Origin: Mycobacterium sp. ACS4331
GTDB lineage: Bacteria; Actinomycetota; Actinomycetes; Mycobacteriales; Mycobacteriaceae
Length of the DNA: 64,000 nt
Direction of reading: 5' to 3'
Assembly (NCBI RefSeq): GCF_001667265.1
Contig: NZ_LZHW01000014.1
Coordinates: forward strand, 1 to 64,000
Shown here: positions 26,343 to 36,102 of the stretch, one piece after another
Position numbering within the stretch: position 1 is the first letter of the stretch
How the letters are laid out: every line of letters starts with the position of its first letter
The notes under the pieces: model-generated
Seen by the model: the letters and a program-made list of their open reading frames with translations, nothing else
Told to the model about the DNA's origin: nothing
The model's database searches: none
Position numbers and translations under genes: made by a program

Positions 26343-26828
26343 TCACATTGTGACGAGCACACCGACGACCCACGTCACCGTCGACAGCAACGCGGCGGTC
26401 AGCTCCACGCCGACCGACAGCGCGACTCCCTTGAGCGCGTGCACTGTGGAGACCCACGCCCGACGCGCGTCCTGGCGAGAGGCCAACTCTGCGACGAAGA
26501 CCCCCAGCACGAAACCGATCAGAAGGCCGATCACGGGGATCACGAAGAACCCGATCACTCCGCACACCACGCCGATCACCAGAATCGACGTGCGCACCTG
26601 CGCCTGCCGCATCCGTTTGACCGGCCAGGCGTACTTGATCACCTCTCCGGCCAGGTACAGCGTCCACGCGATCCCGAGCGTCACCCAGGCCGCGACGCCG
26701 CCCTCGACGATCGCCCACACCGTGATCGCGCCGATCACCAGCAGGCCGCCCGGCAGAATCGGCACGATGATGCCGGCCAGTCCCACCGCGATCGCCAGCG
26801 CGACCAGGACCAGCCCGAGGGTGCTCAT
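26343..26828 (-). CDS. DUF456 family membrane protein
   Basis: A 161-residue integral membrane protein with four or five helices, of the DUF456 family. It begins with LVLVALAIAVGLAGIIVPILPG, where the IxPxLPG signature is typical, and continues with a glycine-rich second half. No function is established for the family. Its ATG (26828) is immediately adjacent to the stop of the quinone oxidoreductase gene (26829), so it is the last gene of the 27794-26343 run. The 119 bases on its 3' side carry the promoter of the histone-tailed protein. Confidence 0.8.
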   Translation of the reverse strand: MSTLGLVLVALAIAVGLAGIIVPILPGGLLVIGAITVWAIVEGGVAAWVTLGIAWTLYLAGEVIKYAWPVKRMRQAQVRTSILVIGVVCGVIGFFVIPVIGLLIGFVLGVFVAELASRQDARRAWVSTVHALKGVALSVGVELTAALLSTVTWVVGVLVTM

Positions 26829-27794
26829 CTACGGCTCGAGGACGAGCTTGCCGTAGACCCCGCCGTCGTCGAGGGCCTGCAACGCGGCAGCGGCCTCCGA
26901 CAGTGGGTATCGCACGGGCGGAGGGGGTTTGAGGCCCGCGGACACCAGATCCGCCAGCCCCTTGGCCACCTCGACGGCGGCTTCGGGATGGCGGCGGATG
27001 TACTCGCCGTAACCCACGCCGAGCACGCCGACGTTGCGCAGCAGCAGGCGATTGACCTTGACCGTCGGAATGCCGCCCGCGGCGAATCCGATGACCAGCA
27101 GGCGCCCATCGGTGGCCATGGTCCGGATGGCGTCGTCGAACGGTTCGCCGCCGACCGGGTCGACCACGACGTCCACGCCGCGGCCGTCGGTGGCGTCCAT
27201 GACGGCCTTGGCCCATCCGTCGGTCAGGGGAATGACAGCGTCGGGCCCCAGGGACTCGACGAATTCGACCGCGCCCGCGCGGTGTACAACCGCGATGACC
27301 TTCGCGCCCATCGCCTTGGCGATCTGGATCGCGGCCGTACCGACGCCCCCCGCCGACCCGAGAACCAGCACCGTCTCCCCCGCCCGCAGCGCCGCGCGCC
27401 TCTGGTAGGCGAAGTACATGGTGTTGTAGTTGACCAGCAGCGACACGGATTCGGCGTCGTCGAGCTCGGCCGGACTCGGCGTCACCGCGGCCACCGGGAC
27501 GGCCACCTGCTCGGCGTAACCACCGATGCCGCATGAGGCCGAGACCCGGTCGCCGACAGTCAGTCCCGAGTCCGCGGGTGCAGCGGCCACCACGCCGGCG
27601 ATCTCCATGCCCGGGGTGAACGGCGGTTCCAGGCGAAGCTGGTAGGCACCCTTGGTCAACAGCAGGTCGGGATAGCACACGCCTGCGGCGCGCACGTCCA
27701 CCAGGACTTGGCCGGGCCCGGGAACGACGTCGGGCACGTCCGTGAAGGACATGCCCGACGGCCCCGAAAGCTCCTGTACCACACAGGCTTTCAT
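26829..27794 (-). CDS. Zinc-free NADPH:quinone oxidoreductase (MDR family), Rv0149-like
   Basis: A 321-residue medium-chain dehydrogenase/reductase of the quinone oxidoreductase branch. The NADP-binding motif is VLVLGSAGGVGTAAIQIAKA, and the N-terminal GroES-like domain has PGQVLVDVRAAGVCYPDLLL. The zinc-ligand pattern of alcohol dehydrogenases is absent. The start at MKACVVQELSG (27794) is preferred to a longer frame. It follows the SDR gene by seven bases. Gene order SDR-QOR corresponds to Rv0148-Rv0149. Substrate unknown. Confidence 0.9.
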   Translation of the reverse strand: MKACVVQELSGPSGMSFTDVPDVVPGPGQVLVDVRAAGVCYPDLLLTKGAYQLRLEPPFTPGMEIAGVVAAAPADSGLTVGDRVSASCGIGGYAEQVAVPVAAVTPSPAELDDAESVSLLVNYNTMYFAYQRRAALRAGETVLVLGSAGGVGTAAIQIAKAMGAKVIAVVHRAGAVEFVESLGPDAVIPLTDGWAKAVMDATDGRGVDVVVDPVGGEPFDDAIRTMATDGRLLVIGFAAGGIPTVKVNRLLLRNVGVLGVGYGEYIRRHPEAAVEVAKGLADLVSAGLKPPPPVRYPLSEAAAALQALDDGGVYGKLVLEP

Positions 27795-27801
27795 CGAATC
27801 A

Positions 27802-28665
27802 TCAACGCAGGTTGAACGATGCCTGCTTGGCGGCGGACAGGTCGTCGATCTCCGACCAGCGCGACGCGATGTCATCGACCGAGGGCGGCGCGGTGAACGT
27901 GACACCCTCGTTCTGGAACAGCGCGGTGCGCTGCACCTTGCCACCGCCGACGATGAACACCGACGCGGTGTCCGGCACCTCTTCGGTGCACAGGTAGGCG
28001 ACCACGGGTGCGACGTATTCCGGCGTGAGGTTCTTGAGCACCTCGGGCGGGAGGATGTCCTCGGTCATCCGGGTCGCGGCGATCGGGGCGACCGCGTTGG
28101 CCTTGATGTCGTACTTCGCGCCCTCCTGGGCCAGGGTGTTGATCAGACCGACGAGCCCGAGCTTGGCGGCACCGTAGTTGGCCTGACCGAAGTTGCCGAA
28201 CAGGCCGCTCGTGGACGTGGCCACCACGACTCGACCGAAGCCCTGCTCACGGAAATGCGGCCACGCGGCACGCACGACGTTGTATCCGCCGTACAGGTGC
28301 ACCTTGAGCACTGAGTCCCAGTTGTCGTAGGTCATCTTGTGGAACGTGCCGTCCCGCAGAATGCCCGCGTTGCTCACCACGCCGTCGACCTTGCCGAACT
28401 CGTCGAGCGCCGTCTTGATGATGTTCTCGGCACCCTCGGACTCCGCGACGCTGTCGTAGTTGGCGACGGCGCGGCCACCGGCGGCCTTGATCTCCTCGAC
28501 CACCTGATCGGCCATCGCCGACCCGGCACCGGTGCCGTCGCGCGCGCCACCGAGGTCGTTGACCACGACCGCAGCGCCCTCTTTGGCCAGCGTCAGGGCG
28601 TATTCACGCCCCAAACCGCCACCCGCGCCGGTGACGACGACGACACGATCCTGAACTCCGGGCAT
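27802..28665 (-). CDS. Short-chain dehydrogenase, HSD17B4-like (Rv0148 family)
   Basis: A 287-residue SDR. The cofactor motif is VTGAGGGLGREYAL, followed by NDLGG, and the active site is the YGAAK pair with an upstream Ser (ATSTSGLFGNFGQANYGAAK). The family is like the 3-hydroxyacyl-CoA dehydrogenase part of peroxisomal multifunctional enzyme 2, suggesting a place in fatty-acid or sterol side-chain oxidation. It has a 50-residue C-terminal extension after the SDR core. First of a tight run with the quinone oxidoreductase and DUF456 genes; the aldehyde dehydrogenase gene lies 49 bases upstream on the same strand. Confidence 0.92.
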   Translation of the reverse strand: MPGVQDRVVVVTGAGGGLGREYALTLAKEGAAVVVNDLGGARDGTGAGSAMADQVVEEIKAAGGRAVANYDSVAESEGAENIIKTALDEFGKVDGVVSNAGILRDGTFHKMTYDNWDSVLKVHLYGGYNVVRAAWPHFREQGFGRVVVATSTSGLFGNFGQANYGAAKLGLVGLINTLAQEGAKYDIKANAVAPIAATRMTEDILPPEVLKNLTPEYVAPVVAYLCTEEVPDTASVFIVGGGKVQRTALFQNEGVTFTAPPSVDDIASRWSEIDDLSAAKQASFNLR

Positions 28666-28714
28666 GAGCTTCCTTTCTCGAATCCTCTACACACAGCTGG
28701 GGCGGGCATCGGCC

Positions 28715-30124
28715 CTAGAAGATTCGACGGGCCAACTTCCACGCCTTCTCTGTATACGGGGGATAGATCATGGCCGTGACGTCGGGTCGGGTCGGCTTGG
28801 TCATCACGGTCTTGCGGTGGCTGAACTCCTCGAAGCCCCACTTGCCGTGGTAGGCGCCCATGCCCGACGGGCCGACTCCGCCGAACGGAAGCTTCGCCGT
28901 CGCGAAATGGAACAGCAGGCTGTTGACCAGCATGCCGCCCGCAGGCACCTGCTTGACCACGCGCTCGCGGACAGCCTTGGACTTGGTGAAAAGGTAGGCG
29001 GCCAGCGGCTTGGGCCGCGAATTGACGAAACTGATTGCCTCATCCAGAGATTGGACGGTCACCACCGGAAGGATGGGCCCGAAGATCTCGTCAGTCATCA
29101 GCGGCTCGTCGAGCGCGGGATCCACCACGACGGTCGGGTGGATCTCGATGGCGTCAGCGTTGGACTGGCCGCCGACCACCACCTGCCCCTTGGTCGCCGA
29201 CAGTGCGTTGGTCAAGCGCGCGAAGTGCCGCTCGTTGACGATCCGCTTGCCGCCCCGGTTCTCGGCCTCGAACTTGGCTACGGCCTTCTTGAGCTCGTCG
29301 ACCAGCTGATCACGAATGCTGGCGTGGGCCAGCACGTAGTCCGGCGCGATGCAGATCTGGCCCGAGTTGATGAGCTTGGTCCAGGCGATGCGCTTGGCGG
29401 CGACCTCGACGTCGGCATCCTCGGCCACGATGACCGGACTCTTGCCGCCCAGTTCGAGGGTGACCGGACTCAGGTGCGCGGCGGCGGCCTGGTAGACCTT
29501 GCGGCCGATCTCGGTCCCGCCGGTGAAGAACACACGGTCGAAGCCCTGCTCGATGAGCTCCTGGCTGACCGCGCCGTCACCCTCGATCACGACGACGGCG
29601 TCACGGTCGAGGTAGCGCGGCACCAGTTCGGCCATCAGCGCCGACGACGCCGGGGCCACCTCGGACGGCTTCAGGACGATGGTGTTGCCCGCGGCCAGCG
29701 CACCGACGGCCGGGCCGAGCGTGAGGGCGAACGGGAAGTTCCAGGCCCCGATGATCAGCACGGTGCCGTAGGGCTCGTACTCGACCCAACCCCGTCCGGG
29801 CAGCTGGGAGGACTCGAGCAGCCTGTACTTGCGCTTCGTCCACTTGGCGACGTTCTTGGCCGCGTCCTTGGCCTCGGTGGCGGTGCTCGCGACGTCGGCC
29901 AGCCAGGCCTCGAACGGCGAGCGGCCGAGGTCCTTGGCCAGGGCCTCGGCGATGGCGGGTTCGTTGTCCACCATGAGCTTCTCCAGCGCGAGAAGCTGCC
30001 GCTTACGCCATTCGATGTCGCGCGTGCGCCCGGAGGCGAAGGTCTTGCGAAGGCCGGCGACGACGGCCGGGATGTCCGGGGTGTCCGAGGCCTTCGATGG
30101 CGCTTCGGAGAAGTCTGTGGTCAC
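28715..30124 (-). CDS. NAD(P)-dependent aldehyde dehydrogenase (Rv0147-like)
   Basis: A 469-residue class 3-type aldehyde dehydrogenase that would oxidise fatty or aromatic aldehydes to acids. Motifs: IIGAWNFPFALTLGPAVGAL, FTGGTEIGRKVYQAAA, the general base Glu in TLELGGKSPVI, and the catalytic Cys in SGQICIAPDYVL. The GTG start at 30124 follows AGGAAGG with seven-base spacing. A TetR-type operator lies 52-67 bases upstream and is nearly identical to the one before fadE2, which suggests common control of a fatty aldehyde/acyl-CoA pathway. Same strand as the SDR operon. Confidence 0.93.
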   Translation of the reverse strand: MTTDFSEAPSKASDTPDIPAVVAGLRKTFASGRTRDIEWRKRQLLALEKLMVDNEPAIAEALAKDLGRSPFEAWLADVASTATEAKDAAKNVAKWTKRKYRLLESSQLPGRGWVEYEPYGTVLIIGAWNFPFALTLGPAVGALAAGNTIVLKPSEVAPASSALMAELVPRYLDRDAVVVIEGDGAVSQELIEQGFDRVFFTGGTEIGRKVYQAAAAHLSPVTLELGGKSPVIVAEDADVEVAAKRIAWTKLINSGQICIAPDYVLAHASIRDQLVDELKKAVAKFEAENRGGKRIVNERHFARLTNALSATKGQVVVGGQSNADAIEIHPTVVVDPALDEPLMTDEIFGPILPVVTVQSLDEAISFVNSRPKPLAAYLFTKSKAVRERVVKQVPAGGMLVNSLLFHFATAKLPFGGVGPSGMGAYHGKWGFEEFSHRKTVMTKPTRPDVTAMIYPPYTEKAWKLARRIF

Positions 30125-30175
30125 GGCGTGCCCTTCCTGGCGTTGCGGAGCCTGCAGTCCTGGGCGCCATGGTAG

Positions 30176-30191
30176 CCAACCATCCGGTTGG
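30176..30191. promoter_or_regulatory. TetR-type operator before aldehyde dehydrogenase
   Basis: CCAACC-ATCC-GGTTGG, followed by GG on the right. It adjoins a possible -10 on the minus strand (TATACC, 30194-30199). The half sites and spacing match the fadE2 operator at 18799-18820. The rest of the 193-base gap shows nothing else clear. Confidence 0.65.
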
Positions 30192-30317
30192 GCGGTATAG
30201 CACCCGGTCCGCGAACCGCCCGGCACCGGACGAGCGCGCAGTCAGGCGCGGACGTCGAGTGTGGGAAATCGTGCCGGGCAGCGCGCTCGGTCGACGCCGC
30301 GGAAGAGGGGTGACGAA

Positions 30318-31274
<957 letters not shown>

Positions 31275-31347
31275 TCATGAGCCAGTCTACCCAATAAACT
31301 TAGGCAAACTATCCGTCGCTGTCCGTGCCCGCCGCTTTCGCGAGGCG

Positions 31348-32001
31348 TCAGTCGGCGACCGTCGGGTCCGGCCGCAGTTGCCACAACCGCTGCTCGAGAA
31401 GCAGCGACAGCTGCTCGGTGATGCTCTCGAGTTCCTCATGACCGCCGACGAAGCCGGCATAGAAGCCCATCCCCCACAGGACCGCCACCAGCATCTCGAC
31501 CACCGCGTCGACGTCGGTCTCCACGGTCAGTTCACCGGACGAGATCGCCTCTTTGACAGCCCATTTCACAAACTGACGCGAGCTGTCCAAGGCGTCGTTC
31601 TGACTCTGCTTCAACTCCGGATGCCGCTGCGACTCGAGCACCGCGGTGACCAGGAAGGCCGCCGCCGAGCGGTCATGGGAGTCGGCCGCCACGGCGGCGG
31701 CGATGAACGCCTGCAGCCTGCCGACCAGCGACGTGGCCGCCTGCGCCCGCTCACTGCCGGCGGCGACAACGCTCCTATTGGTGAGTTCAAGGACTTCGCT
31801 GAACAGAATTCGTTTGCTGGCAAAATAATGATTGATCGCCGGGCGCGTCAGATCGGCGCGGATCGCGATTGCCTGAAAGGTTGCAGCGTCGTATCCGAGT
31901 TCGCTGAAAACCTCGCGAGCGGCGCGCAAGATGCGCTCACGCGTCTCCGCCGCCTTCGCTGCGGGGGGTCGACCTGGGCCTCGACTGGCGGTATGCGGCA
32001 C
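31348..32001 (-). CDS. TetR-family regulator, Rv0144-like
   Basis: A 217-residue repressor with an N-terminal helix-turn-helix (FQAIAIRADLTRPAINHYFA) and a variable ligand domain. I chose GTG 32001: CACAAT six bases upstream fits a leaderless start, and the upstream part of the longer frame is low in GC and unlike protein. It sits 91 bases before the methyltransferase gene on the same strand and may control it; that promoter contains AAACT direct repeats (AAACTTAGGCAAACT, around 31297-31311). It is divergent from a second TetR gene. Confidence 0.85.
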   Translation of the reverse strand: MPHTASRGPGRPPAAKAAETRERILRAAREVFSELGYDAATFQAIAIRADLTRPAINHYFASKRILFSEVLELTNRSVVAAGSERAQAATSLVGRLQAFIAAAVAADSHDRSAAAFLVTAVLESQRHPELKQSQNDALDSSRQFVKWAVKEAISSGELTVETDVDAVVEMLVAVLWGMGFYAGFVGGHEELESITEQLSLLLEQRLWQLRPDPTVAD

Positions 32002-32255
32002 AGTCAAATTGTGCCACACCTCGCCGCCTGTGAATTTCCGGATTATTGCCGGGCCCACAAGCCGACGAATCCGTCTGTCGTTGCCCGGAAGGCCCGACAA
32101 TTTCGGCAACGTGAGTAAGATTTGCCAACGAATTCGGTATTTGACGCGAACCGCGCAGCGGCAGAGTTCGCTGGCACGGTGATGCCCGGAGACCGGATTC
32201 TTTCGCTCGTCGGCTCGACACGGCAGCGTGCGTGTACTGGTGAGCGTTTGCGAAC

Positions 32256-32261
32256 TATCGT
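32256..32261 (+). promoter_or_regulatory. Leaderless promoter of TetR gene
   Basis: TATCGT followed by six bases and ATG 32268, matching the leaderless pattern. The 266 bases between the two divergent TetR genes are less GC-rich than their surroundings and contain only promoters as far as I can see. Confidence 0.6.
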
Positions 32262-32267
32262 TCGAGC

Positions 32268-32828
32268 ATGGCTACCGTCGTTTCACGGGAGGCGTACTTC
32301 CAAACGGGACTCGACGTGTTGGCCGACCTTGGCTATGGGGGTTTGAAGCTGGCCGAAGTGTGTGGCCGGCTGGGGGTGACTACGGGGTCCTTCTACCACT
32401 ATTTCGCGAATTGGTCGGCCTTCACGACCGAGCTGGTTGAACACTGGCAGCACGACCTCACCGGTCAGCGCATCACCACGCTGCAGGAGGAATCGGACCC
32501 GCGTCGGCGCATCGACGGAGTCGTCGCGACCGGCCTGGCCCTGCCTCACAGCGCCGAAGCCGCGATCCGAACGTGGAGTTCGATCGACCCGAAGGTCCGC
32601 ACCATCCAGGAGCACGTGGACCGCGAGCGCTTCGAGTTCATCCGAGAGGCGGCCACCGAGATACTGGGCCACCCACGGCAGGCGGAACTGTTCGCGAAAT
32701 CGATGGTCTACGTCCTGGTCGGCTACGAACAGTCCACCCTGCCGCCGGACACCGACGGCCTGGCGTGGATCAGTGCCCAGCTGCTCGACGCCCTCGACGA
32801 GGGTCGATTCTCCGCGCTGCCGGAGTGA
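32268..32828 (+). CDS. TetR-family regulator next to FUSC exporter
   Basis: A 186-residue TetR protein with the recognition region LAEVCGRLGVTTGSFYHYFA at about residues 28-47. There is no Shine-Dalgarno; the -10 lies six bases before the ATG, so the message is probably leaderless. It is followed after 12 bases by the FUSC exporter gene on the same strand, so it most likely controls that gene and itself. A TetR-exporter pair usually responds to a toxic substrate of the pump. Confidence 0.87.
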   Translation: MATVVSREAYFQTGLDVLADLGYGGLKLAEVCGRLGVTTGSFYHYFANWSAFTTELVEHWQHDLTGQRITTLQEESDPRRRIDGVVATGLALPHSAEAAIRTWSSIDPKVRTIQEHVDRERFEFIREAATEILGHPRQAELFAKSMVYVLVGYEQSTLPPDTDGLAWISAQLLDALDEGRFSALPE

Positions 32829-32840
32829 CGGTCGTCCTCG

Positions 32841-34961
32841 ATGCAGGTTCCGACACCGCGGCGCCTGCTCGAGCATGTCCGCGATCGTGACCCGGAACTC
32901 GACGCGCTGCGTCGCGCCGCGCGGGCCGGGCTGGTCATCCCGGTTGCGGCGGCGGTCGGCTTCGCGGCCGGCGGCGACCAGACTCCGCTGTTCGCGATCT
33001 TCGGGTCCATCGCACTGCTGATTGCCGCCGACTTCCCGGGGAACCGGTACGGACGGGCCACCGCCTACGCGGGGCTGGCAGTGCTCGGCGCGGTCCTGAT
33101 CACCCTCGGCACACTGATCTCACCGCACGCCTGGCTCGCGGTGCTGACGATGCTCGTCCTGGGCGTGCTGGTGACCTTCGCCGGCGTGCTCAGCAGCGCG
33201 ATCGCCGCGGGCCAGCGCGCCACCCTGATGACGTTCGTGCTGCCGGTCTGCACGCCGCCCGGACCCATCGAGGAGCGGCTGCTGGGCTGGTGCATCGCCG
33301 TGGCGGTCTGCGTGCCCGCCTCGCTGTTTCTGCTGCCGCCAAGGCATTTCGACGAGCTGCGCCGCGGGGCGGCCGAGGTCTGCGCCACCCTGGCGGCGCG
33401 GCTGGAGGGCCGGGCCACCGACCGCGACGTCAACACCGCGATGAACGCCCTCTACGCGCACTATCTCGGCAGCGACTACCGCCCGGTGGGCCTGACCGCG
33501 GGCAGTCGCGCACTCGTCCGCGTGGTCGACGACCTCGGCTGGTTGAGCGACCGGGTCCACTCCGAGACCGCCGCGGCACTCGGGGCGATGGCGGCCCCCT
33601 CGGTGCGAGTGCTGCACGCCTGCGCTCGACTGCTGCGGATCACGCGCGTGGCAGATCGGACCGCGAGCCGGGCGGAACTCGACGACGCGCTGGCCGATCT
33701 GCGCGCCGTCGCCCGGGGCCGGTACCGCGAGGACCTGCGCGAAATCCTGCGCGAGCCCGACGATGCCGCGGCCGCGGCCGCGGGGGCGCGACTGTTGGGC
33801 CGGCGCACGTTCGGCGCGACGGTCGGGGCCACCGGGCGGGTGATCGCCGCCGCGGCCGCGGCGGACGCCCGTCCCGTCGTCATGCGGGTGCTCGGCCGCC
33901 AGCTTCCCGAGACGGGTGCCGCGGATCGCGTGCTGTCGGAGACCCAGGCCGTGACGACGATCCCGTCGGGATATGTGGCGACGCGGGCCGTGGTGGCCCG
34001 CAACAGCCTGCGCACTGGTCTGGGCCTGGCCGCGGCCGTCGCGACCACACACATCTTCCCTGTGCAGCATGGCTTCTGGGTCGTGCTCGCGGCCCTGTCG
34101 GTGTTGCGAAGCAGCGCGCTGACCACGGGCACCAAAGTCATGCGCGCGGTGCTGGGCACGGTGCTCGGGTTCGTGATCGGCGCAGTGCTCATCGAACTGC
34201 TGGGCGTCGATCCGCTGGTGTTGTGGGTGGTGCTCCCGATGGCGGCCTTCATCGCGGCCTACGTGCCCGAAGTCGCGTCGTTCGCCGCCGGTCAGGCCGC
34301 GTTCACGATGTTGGTTCTCATCGTCTTCAACCTGATCCACCCGACGGGATGGCAGGTGGGCCTGGTGCGCATCGAGGACATCGTCGTCGGCGGAATCGTG
34401 GGTCTGGTGGTCTCGCTGCTGCTGTGGCCGCGGGGCACCGGCCGCGCCGTCTCGGCCGCCATCGACGCGGCGTACACCGTGGGCACTCGGTACCTGCGCA
34501 CCGCGGTCAGCCGCATCACCCATGACACCTCGGAGGCCGCGGTGCAGGCCTTGAGCCATCAGGCGCTGACGGCCTCGCGGACCGTGGACAGCGCTGTGAG
34601 GCAATACCTTTCGGACAGCGGTGGGCCGGCTGACAACCACGCTCCGGTCATCCGGCGGGCCAACCGCGCGATCCGGCTGCGGGCCGCGGCGGACCTGATC
34701 ACCGACATCCCGGCACCCCCGTCGCCCGGTTCCTATCCACGCACCCGGGAGGTGCTGGACACCCACGCCGCGCTGGTGGCCGACCGGATGTCGGGGGCAT
34801 CCGACCAGCCGCTGCCCGCCACGGCCCTCGTCCACGATTTCGTCTGCGCACTGCGCGCAGAGTCGTCGCAGGCGGCCCATCCCGTCGCCGATGCGCTGCC
34901 ACTGGTGACGGTGGCAGCGAACATCGGCGAACTCGAGCTGCTCTACCCCGCGCCGAAATGA
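32841..34961 (+). CDS. FUSC-family (aromatic acid exporter type) membrane protein
   Basis: A 706-residue membrane protein of the FUSC/ArAE/YccS group. Two membrane blocks of about five helices each (residues 25-165 and 395-540) are separated by a cytoplasmic helical domain, with another cytoplasmic domain at the C-terminus. The second block has FWVVLAALSVLRSSALTTGT, close to the family signature. Related proteins export hydroxybenzoates or fusaric acid. Cotranscribed with the TetR gene upstream. Its stop abuts the stop of the convergent pirin gene without any gap, so there is no room for a terminator. Confidence 0.86.
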   Translation: MQVPTPRRLLEHVRDRDPELDALRRAARAGLVIPVAAAVGFAAGGDQTPLFAIFGSIALLIAADFPGNRYGRATAYAGLAVLGAVLITLGTLISPHAWLAVLTMLVLGVLVTFAGVLSSAIAAGQRATLMTFVLPVCTPPGPIEERLLGWCIAVAVCVPASLFLLPPRHFDELRRGAAEVCATLAARLEGRATDRDVNTAMNALYAHYLGSDYRPVGLTAGSRALVRVVDDLGWLSDRVHSETAAALGAMAAPSVRVLHACARLLRITRVADRTASRAELDDALADLRAVARGRYREDLREILREPDDAAAAAAGARLLGRRTFGATVGATGRVIAAAAAADARPVVMRVLGRQLPETGAADRVLSETQAVTTIPSGYVATRAVVARNSLRTGLGLAAAVATTHIFPVQHGFWVVLAALSVLRSSALTTGTKVMRAVLGTVLGFVIGAVLIELLGVDPLVLWVVLPMAAFIAAYVPEVASFAAGQAAFTMLVLIVFNLIHPTGWQVGLVRIEDIVVGGIVGLVVSLLLWPRGTGRAVSAAIDAAYTVGTRYLRTAVSRITHDTSEAAVQALSHQALTASRTVDSAVRQYLSDSGGPADNHAPVIRRANRAIRLRAAADLITDIPAPPSPGSYPRTREVLDTHAALVADRMSGASDQPLPATALVHDFVCALRAESSQAAHPVADALPLVTVAANIGELELLYPAPK

Positions 34962-35933
34962 TCAGGGCATCCGGTGGGGCTTCAGGGCGTCGGGCGGGAT
35001 GGCGCCGAACCTGCCGGCGTTGAAATCCTCCAGCGCCTCGATGATTTCGGACTTGGAGTTCATCACGAACGGCCCGTAGGCGAACACCGGCTCGCGAATG
35101 GGCCTGCCGCCCAACACCAACACCTCCATGGCCGGCCGATTCGAATCCTGACCCGGGTCCGCGGCCACGGTGATGCGGTCGCCCGGGCCCAGCACGGCCA
35201 GCTGCCCCTGCTGGATCGGGCGCCCCACGGGTCCCACCGATCCACGGCCCGACAGCACATAGACCAGTGCGTTGAAGTCACGGTTCCACGGCAGATTCAC
35301 CGAAGCGCCCGGCTCAATGGTCGCGTGCGCCAGGGTGATCGGTGTATGTGTCATCCCGGGGCCCACCAAGCCGTCGAGCTCACCGGCGATGACGCGGATC
35401 AGGGCACCCCCATCGGAGGACGCGAGCAGTCCGACCTGCTGACCCTCGATCGCCTGGTAGCGCGGCGCGGCGAACTTGTCCGCCTTGGGCAGGTTGACCC
35501 ACAACTGGATGCCGTGGAACAGCCCGCCGCTCTCGACGAGTTCGGCGGGAGGGGTTTCGATGTGAAGGACACCCGACCCCGCGGTCATCCACTGCGTGGC
35601 GCCGTCGGAGATCAGACCACCGCCTCCGTGCGAGTCCTGATGGGCGAATCGGCCGTCGATCATGTAGGTCACCGTCTCGAAGCCGCGGTGCGGGTGCCAG
35701 TCGGTGCCGCGGGGCTCGCCCGGTTGGTATTCCACCTCACCCATCTGGTCCATGTGGATGAACGGGTCGAGCTCGGCGGCACTGACGCCGGCGAACGCAC
35801 GCACGACGGGGAACCCCTCCCCCTCAAAGCCTCGGGGACCCGTGGTCACGGACCGCACGGGGCGTTCGGTGTCTCCGACGGCGGGGGCCTGCAGGCGGGG
35901 CAGGGTCAATGTGTCGGCTGTGATGGCGGGCAT
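34962..35933 (-). CDS. Pirin family protein (quercetinase-like cupin)
   Basis: A 323-residue bicupin of the pirin family. The metal ligands are in DWHPHRGFETVTYMIDG and SGVLHIETP (His-x-His, His, Glu). Bacterial pirins can have quercetin 2,3-dioxygenase activity or act as redox partners; the exact role here is not readable. Upstream is a perfect 24-base palindrome, so expression is probably under a dedicated repressor responding to an aromatic or electrophilic compound. No regulator gene lies next to it except the TetR of the convergent FUSC unit. Confidence 0.92.
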   Translation of the reverse strand: MPAITADTLTLPRLQAPAVGDTERPVRSVTTGPRGFEGEGFPVVRAFAGVSAAELDPFIHMDQMGEVEYQPGEPRGTDWHPHRGFETVTYMIDGRFAHQDSHGGGGLISDGATQWMTAGSGVLHIETPPAELVESGGLFHGIQLWVNLPKADKFAAPRYQAIEGQQVGLLASSDGGALIRVIAGELDGLVGPGMTHTPITLAHATIEPGASVNLPWNRDFNALVYVLSGRGSVGPVGRPIQQGQLAVLGPGDRITVAADPGQDSNRPAMEVLVLGGRPIREPVFAYGPFVMNSKSEIIEALEDFNAGRFGAIPPDALKPHRMP

Positions 35934-35963
35934 TGGGCACCTCCTTGTTCAGAGTCACCCCAT

Positions 35964-35987
35964 ATAACCGGACCGCAGTCCGGTTAT
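35964..35987. promoter_or_regulatory. Perfect palindromic operator before pirin gene
   Basis: Arms ATAACCGGAC (35964-35973) and GTCCGGTTAT (35978-35987) with spacer CGCA. It lies 31-54 bases upstream of the pirin start, where a TetR- or MarR-type repressor would act. Confidence 0.75.
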
Positions 35988-36102
35988 TCCTCAAGGCCCG
36001 GGCGTCGAGCCCTCGGACCCCCCACCACCGACTGTGCAGGATATCGAGTGAGAAACGGCCCGCCGAGCGCCGACATCCCGCACGGTCGGCGCCGGCACGT
36101 GC

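Noticed and set aside
33120..34880. Minus-strand frame of 586 codons opposite the FUSC gene
   Set aside because: Arg/His/Gly-rich shadow; FUSC frame has clear membrane helices.
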